Assembly: GCA_002350765.1 (NCBI GenBank)
Contig: DEFK01000018.1
Span: 5,484-69,483 of the forward strand
Origin: Ruminococcaceae bacterium UBA2854
GTDB taxonomy: Bacteria; Bacillota; Clostridia; Oscillospirales; Acutalibacteraceae
Reading direction: 5' to 3'
DNA: 64,000 nt
The notes below the pieces were generated by a model. That model was not told the origin of the DNA and ran no database searches. It worked only from the letters and a program-made list of their open reading frames with translations. Below, piece after piece: positions 61,326-64,000 of this stretch (position 1 is the stretch's first letter; every line of letters starts with the position of its first letter). The position numbers and the translations under genes are program-made.

Positions 61326-62447
61326 CTAAACTGAGCCTGTTATTTTCTTGATTATTGAATAAATTCTTTCGTTGGTATCTAAAATAGCCATCTTTCGGGA
61401 ATTAGCGGAATACTCGGCGAGCTTTTCCTTATCCTGGAGCAGGCTGTCCGCCTTTTCGATAAGAAGCTCCTCGGTTAAATCCTTTTCCTCGATAATCTCG
61501 GCGGCTCCGTTATTCACAAGCGCCATAGCGTTATGGTACTGGTGATTCTCCGCTACATTCGGCGACGGAATCAGGATAGCGGGTTTACCGAGCGCCTGGA
61601 TTTCGGAAAGCGTAATAGCTCCCGCTCTCGAAATCACCAGATCTGCAGCCGCCATACAGGTAGCCATATTATCAATATACTCACGCACATCGAGGTTATC
61701 GCACTCGTCAATATTTACGCCCTTTTCCTTAATCAAATCAGGGAACCAGAGTCCGTTCTTTCCGTAGCCGTGGATATGCTGATACTGTCCGTCTTTTCCG
61801 CTTCTGGCGATAAGTCCCGCAACGCCCTCGTTGATCATCTTAGCTCCTAACGAGCCTCCGAACGAGAGTACAAGCGGACGCTCGTCAACGCCGAGCTCCT
61901 TACGGGCGGCGTCCTTATCTGCCTCTATAATTTCGCGTCTTACGGGGTTACCCGTTATAACGCAGTTGCTCTTTTTATCAAAATACTCCTCCGCGTCCTT
62001 AACGGCGAGCATAACTCTCTTTGCGGATTTAGCGAGCATTTTATTGGTAACGCCGGGGTAGGCATTCTGCTCGTGGATAATCGTAGGGATACCCATTTTA
62101 GCGGCTGTTCTAAGCACGGGTCCGCTTACATATCCGCCCGTACCGACGCAGATATCGGGGTTAAAGTTCTGGATAATTTTCTTAGCCTCCATCGAGGAGG
62201 TGAGAGTTCTCTTAACGGTCAGGATATTCTGCTTCAAAGCGGCGGGGGTCAGCTTGCGCTGGAATCCGCTTATATGGATAAACTCCATATCAAAGCCCGC
62301 TTTCGGAACTAAGGTTTCTTCCATTCCACCCTTATTTCCGACAAAGAGAATCTGAGCGTCCTTGTCTTTATTTCGTATGTAACCTGCGATAGCAAGCGCG
62401 GGGTTAATATGTCCCGCGGTTCCTCCGCCCGCAAAAATAATCTTCAT
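61326..62447 (-). CDS. murG: UDP-GlcNAc:lipid I transferase MurG
   Basis: 373 aa. GGGTAGHINPALA (6-18) is the G-loop for the acceptor; SFGGSLGAKMINE and SRAGAITLSEIQALGKPAIL lie in the donor domain. It makes lipid II at the inner membrane face. No clear Shine-Dalgarno is seen before the ATG; instead a leader nearly shared with ftsW precedes it, with a short ORF (62444-62476) whose stop overlaps the start codon. Confidence 0.97.
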   Translation of the reverse strand: MKIIFAGGGTAGHINPALAIAGYIRNKDKDAQILFVGNKGGMEETLVPKAGFDMEFIHISGFQRKLTPAALKQNILTVKRTLTSSMEAKKIIQNFNPDICVGTGGYVSGPVLRTAAKMGIPTIIHEQNAYPGVTNKMLAKSAKRVMLAVKDAEEYFDKKSNCVITGNPVRREIIEADKDAARKELGVDERPLVLSFGGSLGAKMINEGVAGLIARSGKDGQYQHIHGYGKNGLWFPDLIKEKGVNIDECDNLDVREYIDNMATCMAAADLVISRAGAITLSEIQALGKPAILIPSPNVAENHQYHNAMALVNNGAAEIIEEKDLTEELLIEKADSLLQDKEKLAEYSANSRKMAILDTNERIYSIIKKITGSV

Positions 62448-62666
62448 TTTTTAAGTGTCCACATCAACCCCTGCATTCCCTATCTAATGTTTTATATCCC
62501 CCTAACCTTAATCTCTATCAAGGTTTGGATAAATTTGATAAGTTCTGCGTTTTGGTTTAAAGCGTGAACTCTCCTTTCTGAATATTCATACCCTATATCT
62601 TAATTTTAGATACTTGGGATAGGTTCTTTTATTACTGAGAACTGACTGCTGAGAACTGAAAACTGA
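62448..62666 (-). promoter_or_regulatory. murG leader sharing a block with the ftsW leader
   Basis: 62448-62522 aligns with 63921-63997 (minus-strand blocks TTGAyAGAG, GGGGGATAT, GGAA.GC, TTGAyGTGGACA.TTAAAAAATG). A partial third copy is at 62562-62598. On the minus strand TTGATA and TATAAA lie 19 bases apart. Tandem ACTGAGAACTGA-type short repeats occupy about 62634-62666. Confidence 0.6.
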
Positions 62667-63920
62667 TTACTGTTTCTCAATATTCGCCGTTCGGGAAATC
62701 GAAAGTATCAATCCCATCTGCGCGAGCAGCATAATCAGCGAACTGCCTCCGTAGCTGAAGAACGGCAGGCTGATACCTGTATTCGGCAGCCAGTCGGTAA
62801 TAACCAATATATTAAGCACAACCTGTACGCCGATCTGCGAGGAAAGTCCTATACCGAGAAGCTTTCCGAAATTGTCCTTAGACCTTAAACTCAGCGTAAT
62901 TCCGCGCCATACAAGCAACGCGAAAATAAGAAGTATAATAACCGCTCCGATAAATCCGAGCTCCTCGCACACAATAGCGAAAATAAAGTCGTTCTGAGGT
63001 TCGGGAAGGTAGAGATATTTCTGTCTTGACTGGCCTAAGCCAAGTCCGAACAATCCGCCCGAGCCGATTGAGTACAGCGAGTTTCTCGTCTGCCAGGTGG
63101 TCTGCCACATTTCCTCGGTGGTATAGACAAGCGCCTGTCCCCAGCCGTCCATACGCTGCATAGCGTAGGTCAGAATTCCTGTTACCCACGCGCCAATTAT
63201 CGCGATCAAAAGCAGTATACCGCCGATAACGAGGAACTTCATCTTCATTCCGCTGACATAAAGCATTATTATCGTAAGTATCGCCGTAATAACAATACCC
63301 GAATAGTGAGGCTCCAAAAGCAGCAGAGCCGCTGTAGAACCGAATATAATAAGTCCGGGCAACACGCTGTATTTAGCGTACTGCATTTTATCGTAGTACA
63401 AGCTTCCCCAATGCGCGAAGAAAAGAATAATCGCGAATTTCATAATCTCGGAAGCCTGGATATTAATCGGGCCTACCTCGATCCATCTATGTACATTACC
63501 TGGTAAAAACAACACTATCACAAGCGTCAGATACGCGAAGCCGAGTACAATCGGCGCGACCTTATGGAGCTTATTATAGTTAAAGAACGATATTCCTATC
63601 ATCGCCGCGAGTCCGATTAACGCGTAGATAAGCTGACGTCTTACGTAAAAATAACTGTCGTTCAGCTTATAATACGCCGAGGGGTAACTCGCGGAGAACA
63701 TCATTATCATTCCGATTATTACCAGTACCAGAACAAGCAGTAAAAACGGTAAGTCAAGTCCCATTCCTCTCTCAAAGAGCGGACGGCGTGTTCTGCTTCT
63801 GCGTTTATCGGGTTTATGCGCGTCCTTGGCTGAGCGCTGTGCCCGACGTGATTTATTTACTTTTTCATCATAAAGTCGGTTTACGTCGGCGCGACGCATT
63901 ACCTCAACCTGTGGCTGCAT
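62667..63920 (-). CDS. ftsW: SEDS-family division glycosyltransferase FtsW
   Basis: 417 aa. A basic cytoplasmic N-terminus (~55 residues) is followed by about ten membrane helices. SEDS landmarks include GNVHRWIEVGPINIQASEIM, GLGLGQSRQKYLYLPEPQND and LPNTGISLPFFSYGGSSLIM. It polymerises septal glycan from lipid II. A short in-frame ORF (63924-63968) stops just before its ATG. No clear ribosome site is seen. Confidence 0.96.
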   Translation of the reverse strand: MQPQVEVMRRADVNRLYDEKVNKSRRAQRSAKDAHKPDKRRSRTRRPLFERGMGLDLPFLLLVLVLVIIGMIMMFSASYPSAYYKLNDSYFYVRRQLIYALIGLAAMIGISFFNYNKLHKVAPIVLGFAYLTLVIVLFLPGNVHRWIEVGPINIQASEIMKFAIILFFAHWGSLYYDKMQYAKYSVLPGLIIFGSTAALLLLEPHYSGIVITAILTIIMLYVSGMKMKFLVIGGILLLIAIIGAWVTGILTYAMQRMDGWGQALVYTTEEMWQTTWQTRNSLYSIGSGGLFGLGLGQSRQKYLYLPEPQNDFIFAIVCEELGFIGAVIILLIFALLVWRGITLSLRSKDNFGKLLGIGLSSQIGVQVVLNILVITDWLPNTGISLPFFSYGGSSLIMLLAQMGLILSISRTANIEKQ

Positions 63921-63997
63921 TTTTTAATTGTCCACGTCAAGCGTGGGCGTTCCTTTCGTAAAATTCATATCCCCCGTACGTTAGTACCTCTGTCAAG
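63921..63997 (-). promoter_or_regulatory. ftsW leader with short upstream ORF
   Basis: The minus strand shows TTGACA near 63991-63996, GGGGGATATG, then a 14-codon ORF (MNFTKGTPTLDVDN, 63968 to 63924) ending TAA one codon before the ftsW ATG and in the same frame. The block is conserved before murG. Confidence 0.55.
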
Positions 63998-64000
63998 TTT

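Overview
The window reads as a Clostridia-type Firmicute, probably an Oscillospiraceae (Ruminococcus-like) genome. The right 12.5 kb (about 51,460-64,000) is chromosomal: spoVT (sporulation regulator), two secreted proteins, and a division/cell-wall cluster ftsW-murG-murA-ftsQ-ftsZ on the minus strand. It has higher GC and many short palindromic intergenic repeats. No rRNA, tRNA or CRISPR array was seen.

The left ~51 kb looks like one integrated conjugative element with plasmid-like maintenance. At its left end (497-2302) a small ORF and a large serine recombinase sit behind a promoter and a very long RNA hairpin. From 20,025 down to 2,390 a minus-strand transfer operon runs: thioester/LPXTG adhesin, Fn3-like exoprotein, VirB2-like, VirB6-like, small membrane protein, CHAP/SleB hydrolase (VirB1-like), VirB8-like candidates, VirB4 ATPase, coiled-coil protein, degenerate CpaE/MinD-like ATPase. 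A second minus block (28,891-24,714) couples a Rep_3 replication initiator to a sortase and two exported proteins. It is preceded by an iteron array (29,032-29,517) whose forward repeats are spaced in multiples of 11 bp. A third minus block (36,398-31,461) holds the VirD4 coupling protein and two unrecognised proteins. A plus-strand operon (40,612-44,615) encodes PcfK-like, PcfJ-like and an element-borne DNA polymerase III beta clamp. ParA/ParB and small accessory proteins (51,149-46,998) complete it. No standard relaxase is recognisable.

Cargo modules, mostly on the plus strand inside the minus-strand backbone, include a lone nucleotidyltransferase that splits the transfer operon (7,240), an XRE-ImmA-PIN three-gene operon (22,658-24,680), an AAA/DUF4143 ATPase (30,196) and an unrecognised protein (39,112). 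Two type II toxin-antitoxin pairs (Phd/ParE-like and HicAB) have visible palindromic operators.

Most interesting: (1) the PcfK-like protein ends in a beta-clamp-binding motif (QLTLF) and is encoded in the same operon as the element's own clamp, suggesting a private replication-recruitment system; (2) the XRE-ImmA-PIN operon as a candidate defence or addiction system; (3) the phased iterons with rep linked to sortase; (4) repeated 40-45 bp palindromes bordering cargo modules; (5) several undescribed structured RNAs; (6) a shared ~76-nt leader before murG and ftsW.
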